Origin: Lysobacter_K koreensis
GTDB lineage: Bacteria > Pseudomonadota > Gammaproteobacteria > Xanthomonadales > Xanthomonadaceae
DNA: 64,000 nucleotides
Assembly (NCBI RefSeq): GCF_042677045.1
Contig: NZ_JBHTIH010000003.1
Coordinates: 620,001-684,000, forward strand
Reading direction: 5' to 3'
The position numbers were made by a program, and so were the translations under genes. Shown here piece by piece: positions 9,501 to 17,841 of the stretch (within the stretch, counting starts at the first letter, position 1; every line of letters starts with the position of its first letter). The notes beneath the pieces are model-generated. The model saw nothing but the letters and a program-made list of their open reading frames with translations. It ran no database searches and was not told the DNA's origin.

Positions 9501-10795
9501 TGCTGGCGCGCGATGCCGATGCGGGTGCGTTCGGCCGCGGCGGCCGAGGTCGCGCCGACGGCTTCCTGCTCGACCAGGTTGTCGGCCAGGGTCGACAACG
9601 CCGCATAGCCGCGCTGCTCCTCGAACAGCCGCCACGCCGTCTCGTGGCGCTGCGCCCACAAGTAGGCCTGCGCGCCGAGCGCAAGGTACTTGGCGCGCTG
9701 CCACTGGTGGGTGGTGGCGCCCAGGCCGATCAGCAACGCCAGCAACGCGGCGCCGGCGGTGATCGCCAGGATCGGTTCGCGTCGTGCCCAGCGCGCGGTG
9801 CGCTGCGCGGCGTTGAGCGGGCGCACGCCGACCGGGCGGCCTTCGAGGAACCGCCCGAGGTCGTCGGCCAGCGCGCGCGCGCTGGCGTAGCGGCGCCCGG
9901 GCTGCCGGGCCAGGCATTTCAGGCAGATCGCCTCCAGGTCCGCGGGCAGCGCGACCTGCCGGCTTGGCCGGCGCACCGTGCCCTCGCGCAGCAGCCGCAA
10001 GGTCGCCTCGTCGTCGCTGGCCTCGAACGGCGGGTGGCCGGTCAGGGTCTCGTAGAGGATCGCGCCCAGCCCCCAGATGTCGGTCGCGCGGCTGAGGCCG
10101 CCGCCGCCGAGCCGGCCCTGCTCGGGCGCCATGTAGTTCGGAGTGCCGGAGATGCGCAGGTTGTCGAGGCGGCCGTCGCGCTCGAGCCGGCGGGCGAGGC
10201 CGAAGTCGGCGACCTTGGGCTGGTCATGGCCATCGAGCAGCACGTTGCCCGGCTTCAGGTCCAGGTGCAGCACGCCGACGCTGTGCGCGTAGTCCACCGC
10301 CTCGGCGATGGTGCGGACCAGCGCGGCGGCCTCGCGCGCCGGCCACGGCCCGCCGGCAGCGAGCTGGTGGGCCAGGCTCTGGCCGCGCACCAGCTCCATC
10401 GCGTAGTAGACCAGGCCGTCGACTTCGCCCATCTCGTAGACGGTGACGATGCCCGGATGCTGCAGGGTCGCCGCGTGCCGGGCTTCCTCTTGGAAACTCG
10501 CGATGAACTCCGGCGAGGCCCACGGCCCGGCCGACAGCAGCTTGATCGCGACCTCGCGCTGCAGCCGGTTCGCGCGCGCGCGGTAGACCAGGCCCATGCC
10601 GCCCTGGCCGATCAGTTCCAGCAGTTCGTAGTCGCCGAACTGGCGTTGCGCCGGATCGTCGAGGTCCGGCCCTTCGTGGGGCGCGCCCGCGGCGCGCGCG
10701 TCCTGCTGTGCGGCGCGCGGGGTCGGGGGGCCGAACACCCACTGCGCCAGCCCGCGCGGACGCGAAGGCGGCTCCGCCGGCGGCGACGCGTTCAT
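6524..10795 (-). CDS. Membrane Ser/Thr protein kinase with large WD40-like C-terminal sensor
   Basis: A 1423-residue kinase. The domain order is a Pro/Ala-rich N-terminus, a kinase domain (about residues 45-310) with GQGGMGLVYRA, VAIKLL, DFGLA and APEQ motifs, one transmembrane helix (AITAGAALLALLIGLGA, near 345), then about 900 residues of WD40/beta-propeller-like repeats (SPDGRxL motifs recur). The catalytic loop reads HLDLKPGN, so the HRD arginine is Leu. The ATG at 10795 is chosen; an in-frame TTG at 10828 would overlap the sigma gene stop. It directly follows the ECF sigma gene in the same direction, an arrangement known from ECF groups controlled by or linked to Ser/Thr kinases. Ligand and substrates are unknown. 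Confidence 0.9.
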   Translation of the reverse strand: MNASPPAEPPSRPRGLAQWVFGPPTPRAAQQDARAAGAPHEGPDLDDPAQRQFGDYELLELIGQGGMGLVYRARANRLQREVAIKLLSAGPWASPEFIASFQEEARHAATLQHPGIVTVYEMGEVDGLVYYAMELVRGQSLAHQLAAGGPWPAREAAALVRTIAEAVDYAHSVGVLHLDLKPGNVLLDGHDQPKVADFGLARRLERDGRLDNLRISGTPNYMAPEQGRLGGGGLSRATDIWGLGAILYETLTGHPPFEASDDEATLRLLREGTVRRPSRQVALPADLEAICLKCLARQPGRRYASARALADDLGRFLEGRPVGVRPLNAAQRTARWARREPILAITAGAALLALLIGLGATTHQWQRAKYLALGAQAYLWAQRHETAWRLFEEQRGYAALSTLADNLVEQEAVGATSAAAAERTRIGIARQQMPQLFDAIDVGARIHVLALSPDGRYVALGLDPFQVALYEVASGRQRWRVALAMHSPVLDGQLRRLRFTPDGKYLLVDEHWYLLQIHPAGYQQYRVAIADGRQTAVPNAAQVVSETWSDDGRHVVLLDQAAGYRLYRAPRAGDEWRPLGPRVERADAQFRPGWLLPPKLAFIAMNTPTRGIELLDPRTLQARHRIAAAGLESRFVAWAAAPDGRWLALGRADGEVVLVDARDGRQRQLQAATGSEADWLSFSADGRRLAASMSSGDLHVWSVPDGARFGVALHGPDELWGHQLACDPRADTCTVLAMQYDRVSMWAQAGSGPHASRRPVPVAPEISHHAYIPRFASAFDLRHGVLATGGQEGNLRLWRLPRSPVLGALAPTQRESDLHFDGRHLVGIDGHTAWVFDADTGAPRSPALHLPQPVGFAALSPDSRVLVASAGRALHVFDWRRGRLLLPPIVLAGTPVELAISPDGRRVLTRTMSPQRRPANRARLQVHELASGRPLGAPVDTWYAHGRFSPDGQQLLVTEELGSRLHALDDLRRPLREFPAPADTVATLAAFDPARGEVVQALETLNGGVRNRLQRWSLRDGRLQQTLALNARAEDLRVDPGSGRIAISGNPGGSAISDRGVLLDRQGRRTPIANTRQDGLARAQALSSDGRMLAQALFSGVILIDPVDGRPLGPPLRVPLRAPDVVAQLAFSPDGRRLVARTFLGRWLLWRIEPDPRPLRRIADEAQLLSPLASSRFQPPSPALRAALRGDDPGIVAAPLPRPSPWSCLSARIPSRQAGTPSRLVDLSRHYTAPLADDAMPSYQAARPARLGNLCALPVGRQTLQGIDYDLRGLMQVPGPGDPADRGGAAPSPAPTPIAVAPGRYRRLHVLGALNAAPVGDAKDAAPVAQVVFHYRDGSRAAKGLRTSVSGQDGGPWRDWPDVSLAWLGSVPEHEITPFAVAMLYATRIDNPHPDRELVALEIRRTLPLEIDGTLVVVALTLE

Positions 10796-10824
10796 CCGGC
10801 CCGGCCCGGCGTGCGGCGCACCGC

Positions 10825-11520
10825 TCAATCCCCCAGCGTCAAGCCGGCCGCGTCGCGCAATTCGGCCAGCTCCTGCGCCAGCGCCTCGTGGCTGCCCACG
10901 GTCTGCATCAACTCGATGCGGACCAGCTCGCGCAGGCGCTGGCGCATGCGGTGCAACTGCACCGACAGCGTGTTGCGGCGCACCTGCAGGTGCTGGGCGA
11001 GGGTGCGGAAGCCCTCGTCATCGGCGCCGCCGTCGATGTACTCGATCAGGCGGTCGAACTGGTCGCTCTTGCCGGCGAGCAGCCATTCCTCGCGCAGCCG
11101 CTGCACGGCATGGTCGAGCACGGTCAGCACCCAGCTGCGCGCGAACGCCTGCTCCGGGCCCTGGTCGGTGCCGGCGATGGCCTCGTCCAGCTCGATCGCG
11201 TGCAAGCCCCCGCCGCGCTTGAGCGCATGCTCGCGCGCCCGCTGCGCACTGAGGAAGCGCCGCAACGCGGTCAGCAGCAGCGCGCGGAAGCGGCCGCGGG
11301 CGGGATCGGCATGGGTGTACCAGCCGCGCTCGATGAAGTCGGCGAAGAACTCCTGGGTGAGGTCGTCGGCGTCGGCCGGGGAATAGCCGCTGCGCCGCAC
11401 GAACGCCAGTACTGGCGGGCGGTAGTCGCGGCACAGCTGCTCGAGCGCGACGCGCGCGACGTCAGGGACGTCGCGGGTGCTCTCGATCAGGCTCCAGCGT
11501 GTGGTGGCAAACGGGGGCAT
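10825..11520 (-). CDS. ECF sigma factor linked to Ser/Thr kinase
   Basis: RNA polymerase sigma factor of 231 residues with region 2 (ADADDLTQEFFADFIERG) and region 4 (RTLAQHLQVRRNTLSVQLHR). The N-terminal TTRWSLIES motif is typical of ECF families found next to Ser/Thr kinases in Planctomycetes and xanthomonads. It ends 29 bp before the kinase ATG and has no anti-sigma gene beside it. Activation by the kinase, rather than by anti-sigma release, is an inference from gene order. The core-binding acidic residues of region 2.2 are kept, unlike in the Vibrio EcfP type. Confidence 0.9.
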   Translation of the reverse strand: MPPFATTRWSLIESTRDVPDVARVALEQLCRDYRPPVLAFVRRSGYSPADADDLTQEFFADFIERGWYTHADPARGRFRALLLTALRRFLSAQRAREHALKRGGGLHAIELDEAIAGTDQGPEQAFARSWVLTVLDHAVQRLREEWLLAGKSDQFDRLIEYIDGGADDEGFRTLAQHLQVRRNTLSVQLHRMRQRLRELVRIELMQTVGSHEALAQELAELRDAAGLTLGD

Positions 11521-11791
11521 GCCAGTCCCTGGGCGCGTCGTGGGGGCGGCTGGCGCGCGGGCGCAGCAGTCGCAAACAGGACAACGCGGCCGGCAGCGCC
11601 GAGGCGGTCATTGGCGGGTGCAGGGATCAGCGCCGCCACAGGCGCTGGCACGGAACCTGTCTGCGCGGGGCAGGTGGCTGCAAGCCTCGCTGCCCGGGGC
11701 CGGGAATGCGGACTGGAGAAACGGACGCATGGCACCGCCGCGGCTGGTGCCGGGTCGGTGCCATCACGTCCTCGTCAGTGCACGCATCGGA

Positions 11792-12088
11792 TCAACGGGC
11801 GGCGATGACCAGCGCACGGGTCACTTCGGCGCCGTTGCGCAGCTTGATCGGCTGCCCGGCCATCAGCTGGTTGTAGTTTTCCTTGCCGATCCTGGCCTGG
11901 AACTTCTCCAGCGAGCGCTGGTAGGTGTACGGATATTCGGCGAACGAAGTGCGGTTGCCGAGGATCATCTGCACCTTGCGCACGCTCAGCCCGCTGTCAT
12001 GCGCGAGTTGTTCGACGACGTTGTCCGCGGCATAGGCCGGCGCGGCGGCGGCAATGGCGAGTAACAGACCGGCAATCTTGGCTTTCAT
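11792..12088 (-). CDS. Small secreted protein, unknown function
   Basis: A 98-residue protein with a clear Sec signal peptide (MKAKIAGLLLAIAAAAPAYA) and a mature part of about 77 residues that predicts as helical. The ATG at 12088 is preceded by a good AGGAGCAC ribosome-binding site; a longer in-frame ORF has no such site. The mature protein has no cysteine and no recognised motif. It is flanked by non-coding DNA on both sides, so it is probably monocistronic. Likely periplasmic; function not recognised. Confidence 0.75.
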   Translation of the reverse strand: MKAKIAGLLLAIAAAAPAYAADNVVEQLAHDSGLSVRKVQMILGNRTSFAEYPYTYQRSLEKFQARIGKENYNQLMAGQPIKLRNGAEVTRALVIAAR

Positions 12089-12307
12089 GATGTGCTCCTG
12101 ATCGAGGGGGCGATCCACCGGGGCGTTTGCGGCAGGGCGTCGCAACTGCGGTGCACCCCGGTATGAAACAGTTTGCGTAAACGCGGCGCACGATTACATC
12201 GCCCATTGGACGCAGTGACTAATGGCCTGCAGGCCTTGCCGTTGTTGGCTTTGCGCCTTAGCAACAGGCGCGCCAACACATGTACGTGTGGCGACCGTTT
12301 CGCGCAG

Positions 12308-13315
12308 TCAGGCGACGGCCGGCAAGCGCGGCGCGTCGGCGATCAGCGCATCGAAGTAGTCGCGCGTGAGCTGCAGTTGCGCGTGCGCGGTTTCGGCGCG
12401 ATTGACCACCGCGCGAAACGCGGTGTTTTCCGGACGGTCCTTCGCGTACCAGCCCAGGTGCTTGCGCGCGATGCGCACGCCGGCCGGTTCGCCGTAGAAG
12501 CCGTGCAGCTGTTCGAGGTGGCCGAGCAGGATGTCGCGCACTTCGGCCAGCGACGGCGGCGCCAGCACCGTGCCGTCGGCGAGGTAGGCGGCGATCTCGC
12601 GGAAGATCCACGGCCGGCCCTGCGCCGCGCGCCCGACCATCACCGCATCGCAGCCGGTGCGGGCGAGCACCCACGCGGCCTTCTGCGGCGAATCGATGTC
12701 GCCGTTGGCGATCACCGGGATCGCCAGCTGCGCCTTGATCGCGGCGATCGTGTCGTACTCGGCGACGCCGGTGTACTGCTGGTCGCGGGTGCGGCCGTGC
12801 ACGGCCAGCGCGGTGATGCCGCAGTCCTGGGCGATGCGCGCGATCGCCAGGCCGTTGCGCTGGTCGTGGTCCCAGCCGGTGCGGATCTTCAACGTCACCG
12901 GCACGTCGACCGCCTGAACCACCGCGGCGAGGATTTGCGCCACCAGCATTTCGTCGCGCATCAAGGCCGAGCCGGCCCAGGCATTGCACACCTTCTTCGC
13001 CGGGCAGCCCATGTTGATGTCGATGATCTGCGCGCCGTGATCGACGTTGTGGCGCGCCGCGTCGGCCATGATCGACGGCACGGTGCCGGCGATCTGCACG
13101 CTGACCGGCGCGGGTTCGCCGACGTGGTCCATGCGGTGGCGCGACTTGGAGGTATTCCAGAAGCGCGGATCGGAAGTGGTCATCTCCGACGCGCACAGGC
13201 CCGCGCCCAGGCGCTTGCACAACACCCGGAACGGTTTGTCGGTGACCCCCGCCATCGGCGCGAGCAGCACCCGCGGCGCAATGGCATGGGGGCCGATGTG
13301 GAGGGCGTGCGGCAT
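12308..13315 (-). CDS. dusB: tRNA-dihydrouridine synthase B
   Basis: FMN enzyme that reduces uridine to dihydrouridine in tRNA. The 335-residue sequence follows E. coli DusB closely: APMAGVTDKPFR, QIIDINMGCPAKKV with catalytic Cys104, TLKIRTGW, VHGRTR, VIANGDI and IGRAAQGRPWIFREI-like segments (here MVGRAAQGRPWIFREI). In enterobacteria dusB is followed by fis; here the downstream side holds non-coding DNA and no fis. The start at 13315 places MPHALHIGPHAI just before the conserved core. The ribokinase gene upstream ends 57 bp away, so co-transcription is possible. Confidence 0.95.
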   Translation of the reverse strand: MPHALHIGPHAIAPRVLLAPMAGVTDKPFRVLCKRLGAGLCASEMTTSDPRFWNTSKSRHRMDHVGEPAPVSVQIAGTVPSIMADAARHNVDHGAQIIDINMGCPAKKVCNAWAGSALMRDEMLVAQILAAVVQAVDVPVTLKIRTGWDHDQRNGLAIARIAQDCGITALAVHGRTRDQQYTGVAEYDTIAAIKAQLAIPVIANGDIDSPQKAAWVLARTGCDAVMVGRAAQGRPWIFREIAAYLADGTVLAPPSLAEVRDILLGHLEQLHGFYGEPAGVRIARKHLGWYAKDRPENTAFRAVVNRAETAHAQLQLTRDYFDALIADAPRLPAVA

Positions 13316-13372
13316 TCGCGCAGTTTACCGCCACCGTCATGGGTGGCCGGGACGCGCCTGACGAGCGCGGCG

Positions 13373-14344
13373 CTAGGCGCCGAAGCGCGCGACCACGTCC
13401 GCGCGTTGCGGCATCGACGCCGCGGCACCGGCGTGTTCGGTCGACAACGCGGCGTAGCGCGTCGCGAAGCCCACCGCATCGGCGAACGGCCGCGACGCCG
13501 CGGTGGCAAGCGCCGCGACCAGCGCGCCGTTGAACGCATCGCCGGCGCCGGTGGTGTCGATCGTGCGGACGCGCTGTGCGGCGACCCGGTAGTGCGGGTG
13601 GGTATCGCCGCGCAGCAGCGACGCAGCATGCGAGACGAAACAGCCGGCCGCGCCGAGCGTCACCACCACGCTGCCGTGCGGCAGCAGGCGCCGGCACAGC
13701 GCATGCAGCCGCGCGTCGTCCATGCCGGCGACGCTATCGGCGGCGATGTCCTCGCTGTGGTGCCGCGCCAGCAGGCCGCTGAACTCGGTTTCGTTCGGGG
13801 TGATGGCCGCGGCCAGCGCGAGCAGGTCGCCGGCCACGGTCGCATTGGCCGGTGCCGGATTGAGCACGGCCAGAGCCCCGGCCTCGTGCGCGATCCGCAG
13901 CGCGTGGGCGATGGCGTCGCCGGGCGACTCCAGCTGCACCAGCACCGCCGCGGCTCCCGCTAGCAGCGCGCGTTGCGCCTCGACGAACGCCGGCGACAAC
14001 GCCGCGTTGGCACCGGGCCCGATCACGATCGAGTTGCGTCCTTGCGCATCGACGTAGATGCCGGCGGTGCCGGTGGGCGCGTCGCTGCGCAGGTCGCGCA
14101 GGTCGATGCCATCGGCGACCGCCAGCGCGCGGGCGAGCTGCCCGCCGATGTCGTCGCCCAGCGCGCACACGAAACTGGTCGCGGCGCCCGCGCGGGCCGT
14201 GGCGGTGGCCTGGTTGAAGCCCTTGCCGCCGGGACCGGTGTGGTACTCGCCGGCCAGGGTTTCGCCGGGTCGCGGCAGGCACGCGCAGGTCCACACGTGG
14301 TCGACATTGAACGAACCGACGACGACGACGCGACCTGGCGACAT
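13373..14344 (-). CDS. PfkB-family sugar kinase, probable ribokinase
   Basis: ATP-dependent kinase of 323 residues, probably phosphorylating ribose. It has the ribokinase-type substrate motif GGKGFNQATATARAG and the PfkB signature DTTGAGDAFNGAL with the catalytic Asp. The ATG at 14344 is preferred over a GTG at 14365 because GAGGTG lies 4 bases upstream. It follows the nucleoside transporter by 48 bp in the same direction, suggesting use of ribose released from imported nucleosides. A nucleoside-kinase role is the main alternative, since PfkB kinases cannot always be separated by sequence alone. Confidence 0.85.
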   Translation of the reverse strand: MSPGRVVVVGSFNVDHVWTCACLPRPGETLAGEYHTGPGGKGFNQATATARAGAATSFVCALGDDIGGQLARALAVADGIDLRDLRSDAPTGTAGIYVDAQGRNSIVIGPGANAALSPAFVEAQRALLAGAAAVLVQLESPGDAIAHALRIAHEAGALAVLNPAPANATVAGDLLALAAAITPNETEFSGLLARHHSEDIAADSVAGMDDARLHALCRRLLPHGSVVVTLGAAGCFVSHAASLLRGDTHPHYRVAAQRVRTIDTTGAGDAFNGALVAALATAASRPFADAVGFATRYAALSTEHAGAAASMPQRADVVARFGA

Positions 14345-14392
14345 GTTCACCTCGTTACCGCTCACGCCCGCGGTACCTGTGGGCAGGGCCGA

Positions 14393-15691
14393 TCACCCGC
14401 CCAGGTTGGTCAGCACGCCGGCGATGGTCGCGGTCATCAAGGTGGCGATGGTGCCGCCGAGCACCGCGCGCAGGCCGAAGCGCGCGAGGTCCTGGCGGCG
14501 TTCCGGCGCCAAGCCGCCGATGCCGCCGATCTGGATCGCGATCGAGCTGAAGTTGGCGAAACCGCACAGCGCGTAGGTGGCGATCAGCTTGCCCTGTTCG
14601 GTCAGCGCCACGCCGGCGGTCTTGCCGTTGACGATGTCGGCCAGCTGCAGGTAAGCGACGAACTCGTTGAGCACGATCTTCTGCCCGATCAGCCCGCCGA
14701 CCACGTTCGCGTCCTGCCACGGCACGCCGATCAGCCACGCCACCGGCGACAGCAGGTAGCCGAGCAGGGTGGCCATGTCGGTCGGCTTGCCGAGCAGCGC
14801 GGCCAGACCGGTGACCTCGCCGATCCAGGTCAGCGGCCAGTTCAGCAGGGCGATCAGGGCGATGAACGCGAGCAGCATCGCGCCGATGTTCAAGGCCAAG
14901 CGTAGGCCGTCGGCGGCGCCGGCGGCGGCCGCGTCGATGACGTTGCTGGTGGTCTTCTCGACTTCCATCTTGACCGTGCCGCGGGTCAGCGGCGTGCCGG
15001 TCTCCGGGATCAGCAGCTTGGCGACCACCATCGTCGCCGGCGCAGCCATGATCGACGCCGCCAGCAGGTGCTTGGCGTAGAACGCCTGCTGCACCGGGTC
15101 GCCGCCGCCGAGCATGCCGACGTACGCGGCCAGCACGCCGCCGGCGATGTGCGCCATGCCGCCGATCATCATCGTGATCAGCTCCGATTCGGTCATGCGC
15201 GAGATGTACGGGCGCACCGTCAGCGGCGCCTCGGTCTGGCCGATGAACACGCTGGCGCAGACGCTGGTGGTCTCCGCGCCCGACACCCGCATCACCTTGG
15301 TGATCGCCCACGCCATGCCGCGCACGATCACCTGCATCACCCCCAGGTGGTACAGCACGCTCATCAGCGCGGCGAAGAAGATGATCGTCGGCAGCACCTG
15401 GAACGCGAAGATGAAGCCATAGGTCTCGACGTTCATCAGGCTGCCGAAGATGAAGCTGGAGCCGGCGGTGACGAAGCTGAGGACCTTGACGAAACCGTTG
15501 CCGAGCGCGTCGAACACGTCCTTGCCGCCGGGCACCAGCAGCACCAGCGCCGCGAAACCGATCTGCAGCGACACGCCGGTGGCGACCAGTTTCCAGTCGA
15601 CCGATTTCTTGTTGTTCGAGAACAGCCAGGCGATGCCGATCAGCACCGCCAGGCCGAAGAGGCCGAAGGCCACCCGGGTCACTGCATCCAC
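14393..15691 (-). CDS. Concentrative nucleoside transporter (NupC/CNT family)
   Basis: Inner-membrane H+/Na+-coupled nucleoside importer, 432 residues with about ten hydrophobic segments. Typical CNT stretches include FIFGSLMNVETYGFIFAFQV, GQTEAPLTVRPYI (substrate/cation site) and the C-terminal ALCGFANFSSIAIQIGG. The start is a GTG at 15691, supported by AAGGGGACGA just upstream. First gene of a probable operon with the ribokinase-like gene. Substrate range (purine or pyrimidine nucleosides) cannot be set from sequence. Confidence 0.93.
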   Translation of the reverse strand: MDAVTRVAFGLFGLAVLIGIAWLFSNNKKSVDWKLVATGVSLQIGFAALVLLVPGGKDVFDALGNGFVKVLSFVTAGSSFIFGSLMNVETYGFIFAFQVLPTIIFFAALMSVLYHLGVMQVIVRGMAWAITKVMRVSGAETTSVCASVFIGQTEAPLTVRPYISRMTESELITMMIGGMAHIAGGVLAAYVGMLGGGDPVQQAFYAKHLLAASIMAAPATMVVAKLLIPETGTPLTRGTVKMEVEKTTSNVIDAAAAGAADGLRLALNIGAMLLAFIALIALLNWPLTWIGEVTGLAALLGKPTDMATLLGYLLSPVAWLIGVPWQDANVVGGLIGQKIVLNEFVAYLQLADIVNGKTAGVALTEQGKLIATYALCGFANFSSIAIQIGGIGGLAPERRQDLARFGLRAVLGGTIATLMTATIAGVLTNLGG

Positions 15692-15780
15692 CTATTCGTC
15701 CCCTTGTGGCCGGATGCCGGCCGTCGAATGTCGCGGCAGCCTAGAGCACGCCGCCACGACGCGGCAAGCCGCACGCCTGT

Positions 15781-16917
15781 TCAGGCGTCGCGGGCGACCA
15801 CCCGGTTGCGGCCTTCGCGCTTGGCCTGCTGCAGGCGGTGGTCGGCGCGCCGCAGCAGCCGCGACAGGTCGGCGCCTTCGTGTGGGTAGCCGGCCAGGCC
15901 GGCGCTGAAGGTCAGGCGCACCGGGTCGGCGCCGCGTTCGGGCTCGAACGCGCGTTCGGCGACCGCGCGCCGGATCGCCTCGACCCGCTCCCACGCGGTG
16001 CCCATCGGCTTGCGCAGCACCATCACGAACTCCTCGCTGCTCAGCCGCACCAGCCACTCGCTGGGTTCGGCCATCTGCCGCAGCACGCCGACCACGTGCA
16101 CCAGCGCGCGGTCCGCGGCGTGGTGGCCGATCTCGTCGTTGATGCGCTTGAAGTGGTCCAGGTCGATCAGCGCCAGGGTCAGGCTGCCGCCGTCCTCGCG
16201 CGCGGCATAGAACAGCCGCGGGATGCGGTGCAGCAGCCAGGTGCGGTTCGGCAGCCGGGTCAGTCCGTCGGTGCCCGACATCTCGACCAGCCGCTGCATC
16301 CGGTACACCACCATCGCGATGACCGTGGTCACGATCGCCAGCAGCACCAGCCGCTGCACCTGGTTGCTGACGGTGACCGAGCCGTAGTCGCTGGAGATCA
16401 ACTGTTCCGGCGAAGTCGCCAGCGCGAACCCGGCCAGCACCAGCAACGCGTACTGCGCCAGCGCCAGGGTCCCGGCGAACACGGTGATGCGGCCATCGCT
16501 GCGCAGCGCGGTCAGCAGGATCGCGAGCATGTAGCCGCACCACACGACCGTGCTGTTGAGGCCAGCCGGCAGGTGGGTGGCCGCCAGCAGCGCCAGCACC
16601 AGGGTGGTCGCACTGACGTCGAACGCGGCCGAGGCGAAGCCCAGCCAGCGGAAGCGCCGCCGGCGCCGCGCCAGCGCCAGCCACACCTGCGCGAACAGGT
16701 TGACGAGCACCGCCCCGAGCAGCCAGGCCATCGTCTCGCGGACGCTGCCGCCGCCCAGGGCATGGGCCAATGGCAGCAGCAGCAGCAGCGCGGCGATTAC
16801 CGCGCGCAGGCGCGCGACCAGCAGTTCACCGCTGGCGCCGACTTCGAGCATGATCTCGTCCGGCCGCGACAGCAGCGCGGCGACGATGTCACTGATCTTG
16901 CGGCTTTCCGAAAGCAT
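15781..16917 (-). CDS. Membrane GGDEF protein with degenerate active site
   Basis: Protein of 378 residues with about six N-terminal transmembrane helices (MASE-like, residues 40-210) and a C-terminal GGDEF domain (DGLTRLPNR, LALIDLDHFKRINDEIGH). The signature loop reads SSEEF instead of GG(D/E)EF, and no RxxD inhibitory site precedes it. Diguanylate cyclase activity is therefore doubtful: it may be inactive, or a c-di-GMP or GTP sensor. The ATG at 16917 is chosen; a GTG at 16923 is possible, with AAGGGG upstream of both. No operon partner: the manganese exporter gene upstream ends 57 bp away. Confidence 0.88.
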   Translation of the reverse strand: MLSESRKISDIVAALLSRPDEIMLEVGASGELLVARLRAVIAALLLLLPLAHALGGGSVRETMAWLLGAVLVNLFAQVWLALARRRRRFRWLGFASAAFDVSATTLVLALLAATHLPAGLNSTVVWCGYMLAILLTALRSDGRITVFAGTLALAQYALLVLAGFALATSPEQLISSDYGSVTVSNQVQRLVLLAIVTTVIAMVVYRMQRLVEMSGTDGLTRLPNRTWLLHRIPRLFYAAREDGGSLTLALIDLDHFKRINDEIGHHAADRALVHVVGVLRQMAEPSEWLVRLSSEEFVMVLRKPMGTAWERVEAIRRAVAERAFEPERGADPVRLTFSAGLAGYPHEGADLSRLLRRADHRLQQAKREGRNRVVARDA

Positions 16918-16974
16918 CGCCACGTCACCCCTTGCCCCCGCCGAGCATAGCGCGGGGATCGGTGACGGTGCGGT

Positions 16975-17538
16975 TCAACCGTCGATGCCGCGCCACGCCA
17001 CCCACGCGGCCAGCGCCAGGAACACCGCCGCCGCGACCCGGCGCGCGGCCTGCAGCGGCAGCCGATCGGCGAACCGGTGCCCGAGCGCCACCACCGGCAC
17101 GTTCGCCAGCAGCATGCCGACCGTGGTGCCGACGACCACCTGCCACAGCGAGGGGTACTTCGCGGCCAGCAACACCGTCGCGACCTGGGTCTTGTCGCCG
17201 ATCTCGGCGACGAAGAACGCCAAGGTGGTGGCGATGAAAGCGCCGCGCGCGGGCAGGGCGTCGCCGTCGTCGAGCGTGTCGGGTTTCAGGGTCCACAACG
17301 CCACCGCCAGGAAACTGCCGGCGACGATCCAGCGCAGCACCTCCGGGCGCAGCCACTGCGCGGCCAGCGCGCCGAACCGGCCGGCGAGCGCGTGGTTGAG
17401 CACGGTCGCGACCGCGATGCCGGCGATGATCGGCCACGGCTTGCGAAAGCGCGCGCCCAGCAACAGGGCGAGCAATTGGGTCTTGTCGCCTATTTCGGCG
17501 AGCGCGACCGTGGCGGTAGAAACGAGCAACCCGTCCAT
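16975..17538 (-). CDS. GDT1/UPF0016-family manganese exporter (MneA-like)
   Basis: Inner-membrane cation exporter of 187 residues with two repeated halves, each starting with the family signature E-x-G-D-K-(T/S): ALAEIGDKTQ near residue 12 and FFVAEIGDKTQ near 103, and six hydrophobic helices in all. Bacterial members such as Vibrio MneA export Mn2+. The ATG at 17538 has GGAG 7 bp upstream; a longer ORF would start inside the riboswitch. The leader carries a yybP-ykoY manganese riboswitch, which independently supports Mn2+ as the substrate. Confidence 0.93.
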   Translation of the reverse strand: MDGLLVSTATVALAEIGDKTQLLALLLGARFRKPWPIIAGIAVATVLNHALAGRFGALAAQWLRPEVLRWIVAGSFLAVALWTLKPDTLDDGDALPARGAFIATTLAFFVAEIGDKTQVATVLLAAKYPSLWQVVVGTTVGMLLANVPVVALGHRFADRLPLQAARRVAAAVFLALAAWVAWRGIDG

Positions 17539-17629
17539 CTGCAACTCCGGGGCCGGGCATTCGCGTGGGGGCGAAAGCAAACGCCACGCGGCCCGGCCCG
17601 GCGGATGCCAGATTGGTCGCGCAACGCCT

Positions 17630-17761
17630 GCCTTCGGTCTTGCCCGAGCCGTTCCGGAGACCGGATGACCCTCGTGCGCCATGGCCAGCCGGCCAAGTGT
17701 GTTGACGCACGTCCCGGCGGTTGCATGGATCGCAATTCAGCCGGTGGACTACTCCCCGGAG
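17630..17761 (-). promoter_or_regulatory. yybP-ykoY manganese riboswitch
   Basis: Read on the minus strand, the leader has the conserved blocks of this class in order: GGGGAGTAG (17757-17749), GTCAACACACTTGGC (ending near 17692) and GCAAGACC (17643-17636). The closing P1 helix can form between CCTCCGG and CCGAAGG with one mismatch. The end of the aptamer is about 90 nt before the exporter ATG, leaving room for an expression platform. The class is known to bind Mn2+ and switch on exporter genes. Recognition rests on motif order, not on a covariance-model score. Confidence 0.85.
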
Positions 17762-17775
17762 GAGGAAGTGGCGGC

Positions 17776-17781
17776 ATTGTA
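17776..17781 (-). promoter_or_regulatory. Probable -10 box for the riboswitch transcript
   Basis: TACAAT on the minus strand, placing the start of transcription about seven bases downstream, just before the riboswitch 5' end. No good -35 hexamer is seen 17 bp upstream. Confidence 0.5.
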
Positions 17782-17841
17782 CGCGGCCGGCACGGAGGCC
17801 ACCGCTACACTGTCTGGCGACTCGTCCAGAGGAATCGCGCC

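Noticed and set aside
7295..11386. 1363-codon open frame on the plus strand
   Set aside because: Antisense to the kinase and sigma genes; product is Arg/Gln/Ala-rich low-complexity sequence, the usual shadow of high-GC3 coding DNA.
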